Shown here one piece after another: positions 9,195 to 17,126 of a stretch of 64,000 nucleotides of DNA (its first letter is position 1; each line of letters begins with the position of its first letter). Location of the stretch: NCBI RefSeq assembly GCF_017353175.1, contig NZ_JAFMYW010000003.1:593663-657662 (forward strand), read 5' to 3'. The position numbers and the translations under genes are program-made. This DNA is from Fibrella forsythiae (GTDB lineage Bacteria; Bacteroidota; Bacteroidia; Cytophagales; Spirosomataceae). Under the pieces are notes generated by a model. It was not told the origin of the DNA, did not search any database, and worked only from the letters and a program-made list of their open reading frames with translations.

Positions 9195-9202
9195 CAAATA
9201 TA
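9195..9202 (-). promoter_or_regulatory. Candidate -7 promoter element for queA
   Basis: On the - strand this reads TATATTTG, a full match to TAnnTTTG, 47 bases before the queA start. I see no TTG at the expected -33 distance. Confidence 0.4.
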
Positions 9203-9255
9203 CGACGAGAAAACCCGGATTCGACGGCAGAGGGGTAGGAAAAGTTAGCAGCAAG

Positions 9256-9337
9256 TCGATAGTAGTCAGTCAGTAGTCAATAGTCGGCTGACGCAAGCGT
9301 ATTTAAGCGTCAGCCGACTATTGACTACTATCGACTC
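9256..9337. repeat. Long inverted repeat between queA and the following small gene
   Basis: Inner arms at 9273-9295 and 9308-9330 pair perfectly over 23 bp. Outer AGTCGAT/ATCGACT extends the pairing after a 10-base insertion made of AGTAGTCAGTC-like words. It uses the same AGTCAATAGTCG word as the repeat at 8001-8095. Confidence 0.88.
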
Positions 9338-9338
9338 A

Positions 9339-9704
9339 TTATGCCTGGCTTTCTTCAGTGGTGAGTGGCTGCACTGAGCCTTCGGTGTTAACCTCAGCGC
9401 GGTCAGATACGTTGAATTTAGCCATCAGCTCAGCCGACACTTCGTTCGAGTACGTGCCCTGGGCCGCTACAAAAAGTCCTTTCATCCCGTTCGTGCAGGA
9501 GATGGCATACAATGTCATCTCGTCCCCGGGGTCAGATGTCCCTTCGAACCGGTGAAATTCGTCGACCTTGAACTCGTCGCTTTTGCACTTGACATCGTCT
9601 TGGCTGGTCACCTTGAGGTAATCTTTTTCGGGCGCAAATTCTTCGGTGTAGCCACGGCTCTGCAAATCCTGCATAGCCTCGGTAAGGGTGGTGAAATGAG
9701 TCAT
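9339..9704 (-). CDS. Small conserved protein, function unknown
   Basis: This is a 121-residue acidic protein without signal peptide or membrane segment. The layout LTEAMQDLQSRGYTEEF, then FKVDEFHRFEGTSDPGDE and LYAISCTNGMKGLFVAAQGTYS, matches a small protein family common in Bacteroidota. I recall its members often being labelled phosphoribosylpyrophosphate synthetase, although they are far too short for that and lack its motifs. I chose the ATG at 9704. The frame reaches 9734, but MTHFTTLTEAM fits the family start. Function cannot be assigned. Confidence 0.7.
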   Translation of the reverse strand: MTHFTTLTEAMQDLQSRGYTEEFAPEKDYLKVTSQDDVKCKSDEFKVDEFHRFEGTSDPGDEMTLYAISCTNGMKGLFVAAQGTYSNEVSAELMAKFNVSDRAEVNTEGSVQPLTTEESQA

Positions 9705-9861
9705 AACGAGCGTATGTTTTAGCAGTAAAACCACTTTGCAGGCAGGTTGTTCGCCGGGTGAGTAAGCGGTATTTCAGATAATCACTATATCTATTCGATA
9801 GTTTTTAAAGAACAAACCGACAGGTATGTGATTACATGTTGAAACAATTAATTGGTCAACG

Positions 9862-10839
9862 ATGAAAAACGCACTAATTCTGGCACCTGCCCTGGCCCTT
9901 TTTGGGCTAAGTGCCTGCAAAAACAATGGTACTGATGTGAACGCGCCGGCTTTTGCCGAACGTACTTCCTTTACGGCCGCCCGCCAATATCCGGAAGGCA
10001 TTGCCTATGCGCCTACGCTCAACAAGTTTGTTGTTACCTCGCTCACACTGGGTAAAGTTGGAACTGTTGACGTAAACGGAGTGTACGCTGATTTATTTAG
10101 TGATGCGCAACTCATTTCAACGCAGGGGGTGAAAGTATACAATGGTAAAGTGTACGTCTGTAACGCGGCCCAGGGAATTGCGACAAAAACAACGGCGGCG
10201 GCAACGATGAAAACGGCGGGACTTTTCGTCTACAACCTGAGCACGAACCAGATTGAACGTCGTACCGATTTGGCGGCTTTATTGCCAAACAATCAGCATC
10301 TGGCTAATGATGTGGCCATTGATGCGCAAGGTGTAGCCTATGTAACAGACTCGTTTTCGCCGGTCGTTTACCGGGTTGGAAGCGATGGTGCGGCCTCTAT
10401 TTTAGTGAATAACCCAGTTTTAGGTGTTCCGTCGGGGCAGTTTGGGCTCAATGGCATTGTGGCTCACCCCAATAATTATTTGATTGTTGTGGTTGCCTCT
10501 ACCGGCAAACTGTACAAGATTGATCTGGCCAACAGTAACACGATCACTGAAGTGACTGGCTTTTCGCCTGTAACCGGAGGCGACGGCATGGTCCTGATCA
10601 ATGATGATCTGTATGTTGTGAACAACCGGAATCAGGTAACGCAATTACGCGGAGCCAACAACTGGGCAACAGCCTCAGTTATCAAAACAGATGCCGCAGG
10701 GTATGATCAGGCCACAACGAATACGGTAGTGAACGGGCAGGTATATACGCTCAACGCCCGGATTGGCGAAATATCAGCCGCGGCTGGGAATCCCACCAGC
10801 TTGACCTCATCTGCTTACAGCATTCAACGGTTTAAATAG
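9862..10839 (+). CDS. Lipoprotein with SMP-30/NHL-like beta-propeller
   Basis: The signal peptide ends in the lipobox LSAC (Cys19), so the protein is predicted to be lipid-anchored outside the inner membrane. The mature part has repeated strand-rich blocks such as YPEGIAYAPTLNKFVVTSL, NDVAIDAQGVAYVTDS and NGIVAHPNNYLIVV. These are typical of six-bladed beta-propellers of the gluconolactonase/SMP-30 group. Such proteins may be lactonases, sugar-binding proteins or scaffolds; no catalytic assignment is safe. It stands alone, with palindromes on its downstream side. Confidence 0.75.
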   Translation: MKNALILAPALALFGLSACKNNGTDVNAPAFAERTSFTAARQYPEGIAYAPTLNKFVVTSLTLGKVGTVDVNGVYADLFSDAQLISTQGVKVYNGKVYVCNAAQGIATKTTAAATMKTAGLFVYNLSTNQIERRTDLAALLPNNQHLANDVAIDAQGVAYVTDSFSPVVYRVGSDGAASILVNNPVLGVPSGQFGLNGIVAHPNNYLIVVVASTGKLYKIDLANSNTITEVTGFSPVTGGDGMVLINDDLYVVNNRNQVTQLRGANNWATASVIKTDAAGYDQATTNTVVNGQVYTLNARIGEISAAAGNPTSLTSSAYSIQRFK

Positions 10840-10847
10840 ATTTTTGT

Positions 10848-10915
10848 GTTTACCGTTTATTGTCTTCTGTCGCTTCGCTACTTAATAGCGCAACAGAAGA
10901 CAGTAAACGGTAAAC
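10848..10915. repeat. Inverted repeat after the beta-propeller lipoprotein gene
   Basis: Arms of 23 bp (10848-10870 and 10893-10915) match at 22 positions. They use the GTTTACCG word also seen at 32461. The loop contains CGCTTCGCTACTTAATAGCGCA. Confidence 0.88.
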
Positions 10916-11035
10916 TCAATTTAACCATATATCCCCAATTACAACCGATAGCATAGAAATGGCGTCAGGTACGTGGTGAATCTGTAGATTACCATACAGA
11001 TCACTAGTCACTACCTTCTTACGCCTGACTTTTCT

Positions 11036-11908
11036 ATGCAACTCGTAATTGAAAATCTATCCAAAACGTACAATAACGGCGTTCGTGCCCTTGATAATGT
11101 CTCGCTGACTATTCCGACGGGGATGTACGGTCTGCTTGGTCAGAATGGCGCCGGCAAAAGCACGCTTATGCGCACGCTGGCTACTCTGCAAGACGCCGAC
11201 AGTGGTACGGCGATGCTCGGCGACCTCGACGTGCTCAATCAGAAAGAAGCCGTTCGGCGCACGTTGGGCTACCTACCCCAGGAGTTCGGCGTCTATCCAC
11301 GTGTATCCGCCTCGGAATTACTCGATCATTTTGCCCTACTGAAAGGCGTGATCAATGGCCGCGAACGGGCGCAGTTGGTTGAGGCGCTGCTGAACCGGGT
11401 CAATTTATATGATCACCGAAAGAAGGCGGTGAGCAGCTATTCGGGCGGTATGAAACAACGTTTCGGCATTGCCCAGGCACTCATCGGCGACCCTCAGCTT
11501 ATTATCGTAGACGAACCTACGGCGGGTCTTGACCCCGGCGAACGCAATCGTTTCTACAATCTCCTATCCGAAATAGGCGAGAACGTTGTTGTCATTCTCT
11601 CTACCCATATTGTGCAGGATGTGATGGAACTCTGCAACAACATGGCCATCATTCATCAGGGCCGCGTTCTCTATGGCGGCACCCCCACGGCAGCCGTGGC
11701 CGGTCTAACGGGCCAGATCTGGGCCAAATCGATCAGCAAATCGGAACTGCCCACCTATCAGCAAATCCACACGCTGATCTCCAGCAAACTCGTGGCTGGC
11801 AAACCCCTCATTCATATCCTCAGCGACGTTGACCCCGGCGATGGTTTCACTGCCGCCCAGCCCGATCTGGAAGACGTCTTCTTTAGTCAGTTAAGAGTGA
11901 GGAGTTAA
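11036..11908 (+). CDS. ABC transporter ATP-binding protein
   Basis: This is an ABC-type ATPase of 290 residues. Walker A is GQNGAGKST, the signature is SSYSGGMKQR, Walker B is LIIVDEPTAGLDP, and the switch His is in LSTHIVQD. It belongs to the single-domain ATPases that pair with drug or lipid exporter-like permeases. The likely partner is the permease/M1-peptidase fusion starting at 12373, with a broken four-helix gene lodged between them. The substrate is unknown. Confidence 0.93.
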   Translation: MQLVIENLSKTYNNGVRALDNVSLTIPTGMYGLLGQNGAGKSTLMRTLATLQDADSGTAMLGDLDVLNQKEAVRRTLGYLPQEFGVYPRVSASELLDHFALLKGVINGRERAQLVEALLNRVNLYDHRKKAVSSYSGGMKQRFGIAQALIGDPQLIIVDEPTAGLDPGERNRFYNLLSEIGENVVVILSTHIVQDVMELCNNMAIIHQGRVLYGGTPTAAVAGLTGQIWAKSISKSELPTYQQIHTLISSKLVAGKPLIHILSDVDPGDGFTAAQPDLEDVFFSQLRVRS

Positions 11909-12368
11909 AAGTTAATAGTTGCGCTGCTCAATATATCAGACTCACGGCTAGGGAAAGTATCGTACAGGCTAAGTCGTTTGACTTTGCTGTCCGGATTGTA
12001 AAGATGTATCAATGACTTATTGAGAATCATCGAATTAAGCCACTTGCAAAACAAATTCTAAGAAGTGGAACGTCAATTGGCGCAAATGTCGAAGAGGCAT
12101 TAGGGGGCTATTCGAAAAAGGATTTCGTTACCAAGATTGGTATAAGCCTGAAAGAAGCTCGTGAAACGCACTATTGGCTCAAACTGCTTCATGCGACTGG
12201 TTACTTAGAGCAAACCGCGTTCGATTCTATCTGCTATGACTGTCAAGAACTAATAAAGATGCTGGGTGCCATAAAAATCACAACTCAGCGAAATATAGCT
12301 GAAGAGTTAAACAAGTTGAAAGGCCGTCGTCTACAAAACTCTTAACTCTACACTCTCAACTTTTAACT
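11903..12368. repeat. Distant inverted arms around a four-helix-bundle pseudogene
   Basis: AGTTAAAAGTTAATAGT at 11903-11919 is inversely repeated at 12352-12368 with 15 of 17 matches. The broken gene lies between them. GCGCTGCT follows the left arm, as in several intergenic palindromes of this window. Confidence 0.6.
11935..12345 (+). pseudogene. Four-helix-bundle protein (23S rRNA intervening-sequence type), broken
   Basis: Frame 1 reads ESIVQAKSFDFAVRIVKMYQ, then a TGA at 12013-12015, then continues without interruption through the family core ILRSGTSIGANVEEALGG and KEARETHYWLKLL to a TAA at 12343. The nonsense codon falls where family members continue the first helix. No ATG or other convincing start precedes the frame. 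The gene is therefore read as disabled by a point nonsense mutation and loss of its start. It sits inside what looks like an ABC transporter operon, flanked by inverted arms, which suggests insertion. A sequencing error at the TGA would change this view. Confidence 0.8.
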
Positions 12369-12372
12369 GCAT

Positions 12373-15300
12373 ATGTTCTCCCACCTCTTCACCTTCGAAA
12401 TCCGGTATTGGCTACGGCAGCCAATGGTCTGGATATTTATGCTGGTCAACATCACCATGTTTGCCTGGGCTACCGCATCAGATGACCTGACCATCGGTGG
12501 GTCGTTTGGCAATATCTTCAAAAATGCGCCTTATGTGATTCAGAATCAATACGGTGTCTGGACGATCTTTGCACTGCTGATGACCACCGCCTTTGTGCAG
12601 AACGCCGCTCTGCGCGACTTTACATACAACAGCCATCAACTCGTGTTCTCATCTCCCATCCGGAAGATCGATTACCTGGCGGGGCGGTTCTTCGGCGCGT
12701 TCTGTGTAGCACTGATCCCGTTCTTAGGAATTTCAATCGGCATTCTGCTGGGTACGTTGATCGGGCAGGTCACCGGGTCGGTTGAGCCGGAACGGTATGG
12801 ACCAGTGGTTTGGTCGGCGCACGTAAACAGCTTTCTGACGTTTGCGGTAGGCAACACCTTTATCTCGGGGGCATTCATCTTCATGCTCGCTGCTCTGAGC
12901 CGGTCAACGGTAATTGCCTTTGTCGGCGCGGTGCTTCTGTTAGTAGCTCAGATCACCGCCTCAAACCTCACCGGCGACCTCGACAATGAACGGATGGTGG
13001 CTTATTTCGACGCGCTCGGCTTCGGTCCGTTCGGCCTTGTGACGAAATACTGGACGGTAGCCGAAAAGAATACGCAGTCGGTTGGGCTGCTGGATAGCTA
13101 TATGGCCATCAACCGCCTGATCTGGTTTGGCGTTGGGCTGATCTTACTGGGTATCACGTACCTACGTTTCTCATTCAGTGAGCGAGTGAGCGGGGCGGGT
13201 TGGTTTCGTCGCAAAAAGAAGACTGACAGCCTGCCAACCGATGCTACAGGTATTGCCGTATTTGGCGAAGCGCAGCCGCTCCCCCGTGTACTGATTCAGA
13301 CGGGCTCATCGGCACAGGTTGCCCAGATGTGGCGGGTAGCAAAGACTGATTTCAGGGGCACTATTCGGGGTACGGCTTTTCTGGTCATTATGATGTTGGG
13401 CCTGATTAACATGGGCTTTTCGCTGAAGTTTGCCGATAATTTCTACGGCCTGTACTCATTTCCCGTCACCTACAACGTGGTACAGACCATTCAGGGAACG
13501 ATGGGCATTTTCCTGTTCGCCATTATTATTTTCTATTCCGGCGACCTGATCTGGAAAGAGCGTGATGCTGGCCTGGATCAGATTTACGATGCCACGCCGC
13601 ACCGGAACTGGAGTGTATTTGTGGGAAAACTGCTGGCCATGATCGGCGTGGTACTAGTCATTCAAATCCTATGCGTATTGGCAGGTGTGGTGGCGCAAAC
13701 GCTAATGGGTTATACGAATTATGACCTGAAACAGTACGCCATCGACTTTTTCGTACTGAGTATGTCGCGGCTTATTCCGATCATCGTGCTTTCGATGCTG
13801 TTGCATACACTGATCAATAATAAGTACGTCGCGTTTTTTGCTGTGGTCGTGGTGTTGATCACCAATGGCTATATCTGGGGGCCGCTCGACGTGCAGAGCA
13901 ATCTGGCGCAGTTCAACGCTACGCCCAACTATACCTATTCCGACATGAACGGCTGGGGACCCTATGTGGCTGCGCTGGCGTGGTTCCGAACCTACTGGCT
14001 GCTGTTTGCTGCGCTGCTGAGTGTGAAAGCGGTGCTGTTCTGGGTACGTGGTAAAGACATAGGCTGGCGGTCGCGCTGGCAGAGCGCCAGACAGAATTTT
14101 GTGGGGTTGAACCGGCGTGTTACGGTGGGTTTACTGGCCGTCTGGCTAGCTGTTGGGGGCTATCTGTTCTATAATACATATGTGACTAATCCGTTCGATA
14201 CGTCGAAAGTGCAGCAGAAACGGCAGGTGAGTTATGAGAAAACGTACAAGAAATATGAACACCGGCCGCAACCGCGTATTACCGACGTAGCTTACGTGAT
14301 CGACCTGTATCCTGATGAGCGCGAGTTGTCGGTATCAGGTACGTATCAGCTGAAAAACCGCACGAACGTACCTATCGATTCGCTCCACATCGTGCTACCT
14401 AACCGCATGGAGTACCGCCTGACCATTGCCGACGCAAAACGCGTGCTGAACGATTCATTGCTTCAATACAGTATTTACCGGTTGGCGCGCCCAATGGCTC
14501 CCGGCGACTCGCTGACGCTGACCTGGACGGCCCACCGGCGGGCGCGGGGTATCGAAAACGAAGTGGAGTTTGTGCAGCAGGTGAACCAGAATGGCTCGTT
14601 TTTCAATAATATGGACATTTCGCCGCAGATCGGTTATCAGAAAGAGGGTGAGATCGGGGGCAAAAATGACCGGAAAGAATACGACCTGCCCGAACGAGCC
14701 CGGATGCCCAAACTGGAGCGTAATTGCACTACCGACTGCATGAACACCTACATTGGCGGTAGCTCCGATTGGGTGAATGTGCGGACAACCATCAGTACCG
14801 CACCCGATCAGATTGCAATAGCGCCAGGCTCATTGCGGAAAGAATGGACAGGCAACGACCTACAGGGCCGACCCCGCAAGTACTTTACGTATGCGCTTGA
14901 CCACGAATCATTGAACTTCTATTCGTTCATCTCAGCCCGTTTTCAGGTTGATCGTACAAAGTGGAATGGCATTGACGTGGAGGTGTATTACGATAAGCAG
15001 CACCCCTACAACGTGCGAAACATGAGCGAGTCGATCAAACAGTCGCTGGCTTACTACACGGAGCATTTTGGACCCTACCGGCACCAGCAGGCGCGCATCA
15101 TCGAGTTTCCACGCTATGCCAGTTTTGCCCAGGCGTTCCCGGGCACTATGCCCTATTCGGAAAGCATCGGCTTCATTTCAAAGATCGATCCTGAAACTGA
15201 CGTTGACATGGTGAAATACGTAGTGGCGCACGAGATGGGGCACCAGTGGTGGGCGCATCAGGTAATTGGTGCCGAAATGCAGGGCGCCACCCTACTGTCT

Positions 15301-16014
15301 GAAACGATGGCCCAGTACTCGGCCCTGATGGTAATGCAGAAAGCCTACGGCCGCGACCGGATGAAGCGCTTTCTGGGGTATGAAAGTGACCGGTATCTGG
15401 GTGCGCGGGGCAGCGAATCAGAGAAAGAGGTGCCGCTCGAAAAGGTAGAAAATCAAGGGTACGTGCACTACAACAAGGGCAGCCTAGTCATGTTCAATAT
15501 GAAGGAGTTCATTGGCGAAAAGGCGGTGAACAACGCCCTGCATGACCTCACGTCGGCCTTTGCCTACCGCCAGCCGCCGTATCCAACGTCCTACGAACTC
15601 GTTGATCGTCTGCGCGCTAATACGCCCGACTCTTTGAAATCGACGATCAAAGACCTGTTCGAGCAAATCACGATCTACGACAATCGGGCTACGGCCGTGA
15701 GCGCGAAGAAGCGAAAAGACGGGCAGTACGACGTATCGGTAACAGTGCAAACGGCTAAGCTCCTGGCCGACTCGCTGGGCAGGGAAACGCCGCTTCCGCT
15801 CAACGATCTCATCGATGTTGGCGTGTACGGTAAACCGGCCGACGGCAAGAAAATAGGGAAGCTACTCGCCATACAACGTACCCGGATGAAGGCCAAAACA
15901 GGTACGTATTCATTCGTGGTGAAAGAAGCCCCTTACGAAGCAGGCGTCGACCCACTCAGCTACCTCGCCGACCGTATTCCGGCCGATAATTTGAAGAAGA
16001 TTACGGGGCTGTAA
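12373..16014 (+). CDS. ABC transporter permease fused to M1-type aminopeptidase
   Basis: The first ~570 residues are a two-part permease with about a dozen membrane segments (for example VWIFMLVNITMFAWATA and AFLVIMMLGLINMGF). After one more membrane segment near residue 590 comes an extracytoplasmic region with an M1-like peptidase domain. The zinc site HEMGH is at 953-957, with a Glu in LLSETMAQYS 19 residues later. Proteins with this layout are known in Bacteroidota as permease/M1 aminopeptidase fusions. The natural substrate is unknown. The ATPase at 11036 is the probable partner. Total length 1213 residues. Confidence 0.88.
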   Translation: MFSHLFTFEIRYWLRQPMVWIFMLVNITMFAWATASDDLTIGGSFGNIFKNAPYVIQNQYGVWTIFALLMTTAFVQNAALRDFTYNSHQLVFSSPIRKIDYLAGRFFGAFCVALIPFLGISIGILLGTLIGQVTGSVEPERYGPVVWSAHVNSFLTFAVGNTFISGAFIFMLAALSRSTVIAFVGAVLLLVAQITASNLTGDLDNERMVAYFDALGFGPFGLVTKYWTVAEKNTQSVGLLDSYMAINRLIWFGVGLILLGITYLRFSFSERVSGAGWFRRKKKTDSLPTDATGIAVFGEAQPLPRVLIQTGSSAQVAQMWRVAKTDFRGTIRGTAFLVIMMLGLINMGFSLKFADNFYGLYSFPVTYNVVQTIQGTMGIFLFAIIIFYSGDLIWKERDAGLDQIYDATPHRNWSVFVGKLLAMIGVVLVIQILCVLAGVVAQTLMGYTNYDLKQYAIDFFVLSMSRLIPIIVLSMLLHTLINNKYVAFFAVVVVLITNGYIWGPLDVQSNLAQFNATPNYTYSDMNGWGPYVAALAWFRTYWLLFAALLSVKAVLFWVRGKDIGWRSRWQSARQNFVGLNRRVTVGLLAVWLAVGGYLFYNTYVTNPFDTSKVQQKRQVSYEKTYKKYEHRPQPRITDVAYVIDLYPDERELSVSGTYQLKNRTNVPIDSLHIVLPNRMEYRLTIADAKRVLNDSLLQYSIYRLARPMAPGDSLTLTWTAHRRARGIENEVEFVQQVNQNGSFFNNMDISPQIGYQKEGEIGGKNDRKEYDLPERARMPKLERNCTTDCMNTYIGGSSDWVNVRTTISTAPDQIAIAPGSLRKEWTGNDLQGRPRKYFTYALDHESLNFYSFISARFQVDRTKWNGIDVEVYYDKQHPYNVRNMSESIKQSLAYYTEHFGPYRHQQARIIEFPRYASFAQAFPGTMPYSESIGFISKIDPETDVDMVKYVVAHEMGHQWWAHQVIGAEMQGATLLSETMAQYSALMVMQKAYGRDRMKRFLGYESDRYLGARGSESEKEVPLEKVENQGYVHYNKGSLVMFNMKEFIGEKAVNNALHDLTSAFAYRQPPYPTSYELVDRLRANTPDSLKSTIKDLFEQITIYDNRATAVSAKKRKDGQYDVSVTVQTAKLLADSLGRETPLPLNDLIDVGVYGKPADGKKIGKLLAIQRTRMKAKTGTYSFVVKEAPYEAGVDPLSYLADRIPADNLKKITGL

Positions 16015-16076
16015 TTAACGAATGGTACTTAGGTGGCTATTGATAATCAATTTAAGCACCATTTATTGTTGAATAT

Positions 16077-16143
16077 GCTTTGCGCTATAAGTTGCTTACG
16101 CTGCGGTCGAAGGGCTCAGCGTAAGCAGCTTGTAGCGCAAAGC
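16077..16143. repeat. Inverted repeat between convergent genes
   Basis: Arms of 27 bp (16077-16103 and 16117-16143) match at 25 positions. The end of the left arm and the loop read GCTGCGGTCGAAGGGCTC, nearly identical to the loop of the repeat at 19356-19439. It lies between two convergent genes and may end transcription from both. Confidence 0.88.
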
Positions 16144-16176
16144 CAACACGCTTCGCGAGTATGTGAACATATCTGT

Positions 16177-16965
16177 TTATTTGCCACCGGTTTTTGGCTT
16201 AACTGATTGTGCCACTTCGATAAACGGAGCGATCCAGATTTCGTTTTCGTGCTGTTTCAGGAAGGCTAGTAGCTTGCGATGCTCGGGCAAAGCTACGTTC
16301 AGGTTATGTTCGCCACCCACGCCGTGGAAGAGGAAAACCAACACCGAATTGGTCGCCATAGCCTGTTTCACCAGTGCAATCATTTCCTCGCCCGATTGCC
16401 CGTTGATACCGTAAGCACCTACATTACCCAGATCAATGGCTGTGGGTTGCTTCATCTCGCTGGTAGTACCTCGGGCAGCAACAAAATCGCCGGTTACTTT
16501 TTCGTAGTAGTTTTCGCCGCCAACGGTTCGGTCGCCGCAGGGATAGGCGAAGGTGCGCTGTTTTTTGCCGTCGAGGGCTTCCAGGAATGTATTGGTCATC
16601 CGAATCTCGTCCACAATACGCGGTACGGTATACGTCCGCAGGTCGCGGTTGGCGCTTACCCATTCACGGCCAGGGCCACCCGTGCAGGGGTGAAATAGCG
16701 TATGATTTGCTAACTCATGCCCGTGCGTAGCGGCTTTTTTCCAGTCGGCAACACGTGCTGTAACGCCGGGAAAACTACCCGACAGGTAGAACGTGCCTTT
16801 GAACCCCAGCGAATCCAAAGCGGGAACCACATTGTCGAGATGGACTTGCAAACCATCGTCATAGGTCAGCGCCACTGCGCACTTTTTACCTTTCCAGGCG
16901 GGGTTTTGCGCGAAGAGCGAACCGCTAAAGAAGGCAAGCGCGATAAGTAGGAAGGAGTTTTTCAT
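16177..16965 (-). CDS. Secreted polysaccharide deacetylase family protein
   Basis: A signal peptide (residues 1-20, ending LFAQ) is followed by a NodB-type catalytic domain. The metal and catalytic motif is TYDDG (Asp36, Asp37), and the metal-binding His pair is His88/His92 in NHTLFHP. Such enzymes remove acyl groups from amino sugars of peptidoglycan, chitin-like or other polysaccharides. The protein has 262 residues. The downstream VLVFLFHGVGGE matches the family's last motif. Which polymer it acts on cannot be told. Confidence 0.9.
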   Translation of the reverse strand: MKNSFLLIALAFFSGSLFAQNPAWKGKKCAVALTYDDGLQVHLDNVVPALDSLGFKGTFYLSGSFPGVTARVADWKKAATHGHELANHTLFHPCTGGPGREWVSANRDLRTYTVPRIVDEIRMTNTFLEALDGKKQRTFAYPCGDRTVGGENYYEKVTGDFVAARGTTSEMKQPTAIDLGNVGAYGINGQSGEEMIALVKQAMATNSVLVFLFHGVGGEHNLNVALPEHRKLLAFLKQHENEIWIAPFIEVAQSVKPKTGGK

Positions 16966-17002
16966 GCTGGCGGTTTATGGATTGTTTATTGACTCAGAGT
17001 CG

Positions 17003-17105
17003 TTTTGTCCTCCCGACGTCAGGAGGGATCGTGGCGTTCCGCCTCATGGCGATTGGCACTTTGAACAGGAGCGCCACGATCCCTCCTGACATCGGGAGGA
17101 CAAAA
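17003..17105. repeat. Long inverted repeat (arms 34 bp) upstream of the deacetylase gene
   Basis: Arms at 17003-17036 and 17072-17105 match at 33 of 34 positions. They contain an internal near-palindrome, TCCTCCCGACGTCAGGAGG. It lies between the stop of the M3 peptidase gene and the start of the deacetylase gene. Confidence 0.92.
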
Positions 17106-17126
17106 AAGGCAATACAGCCAAACAAC

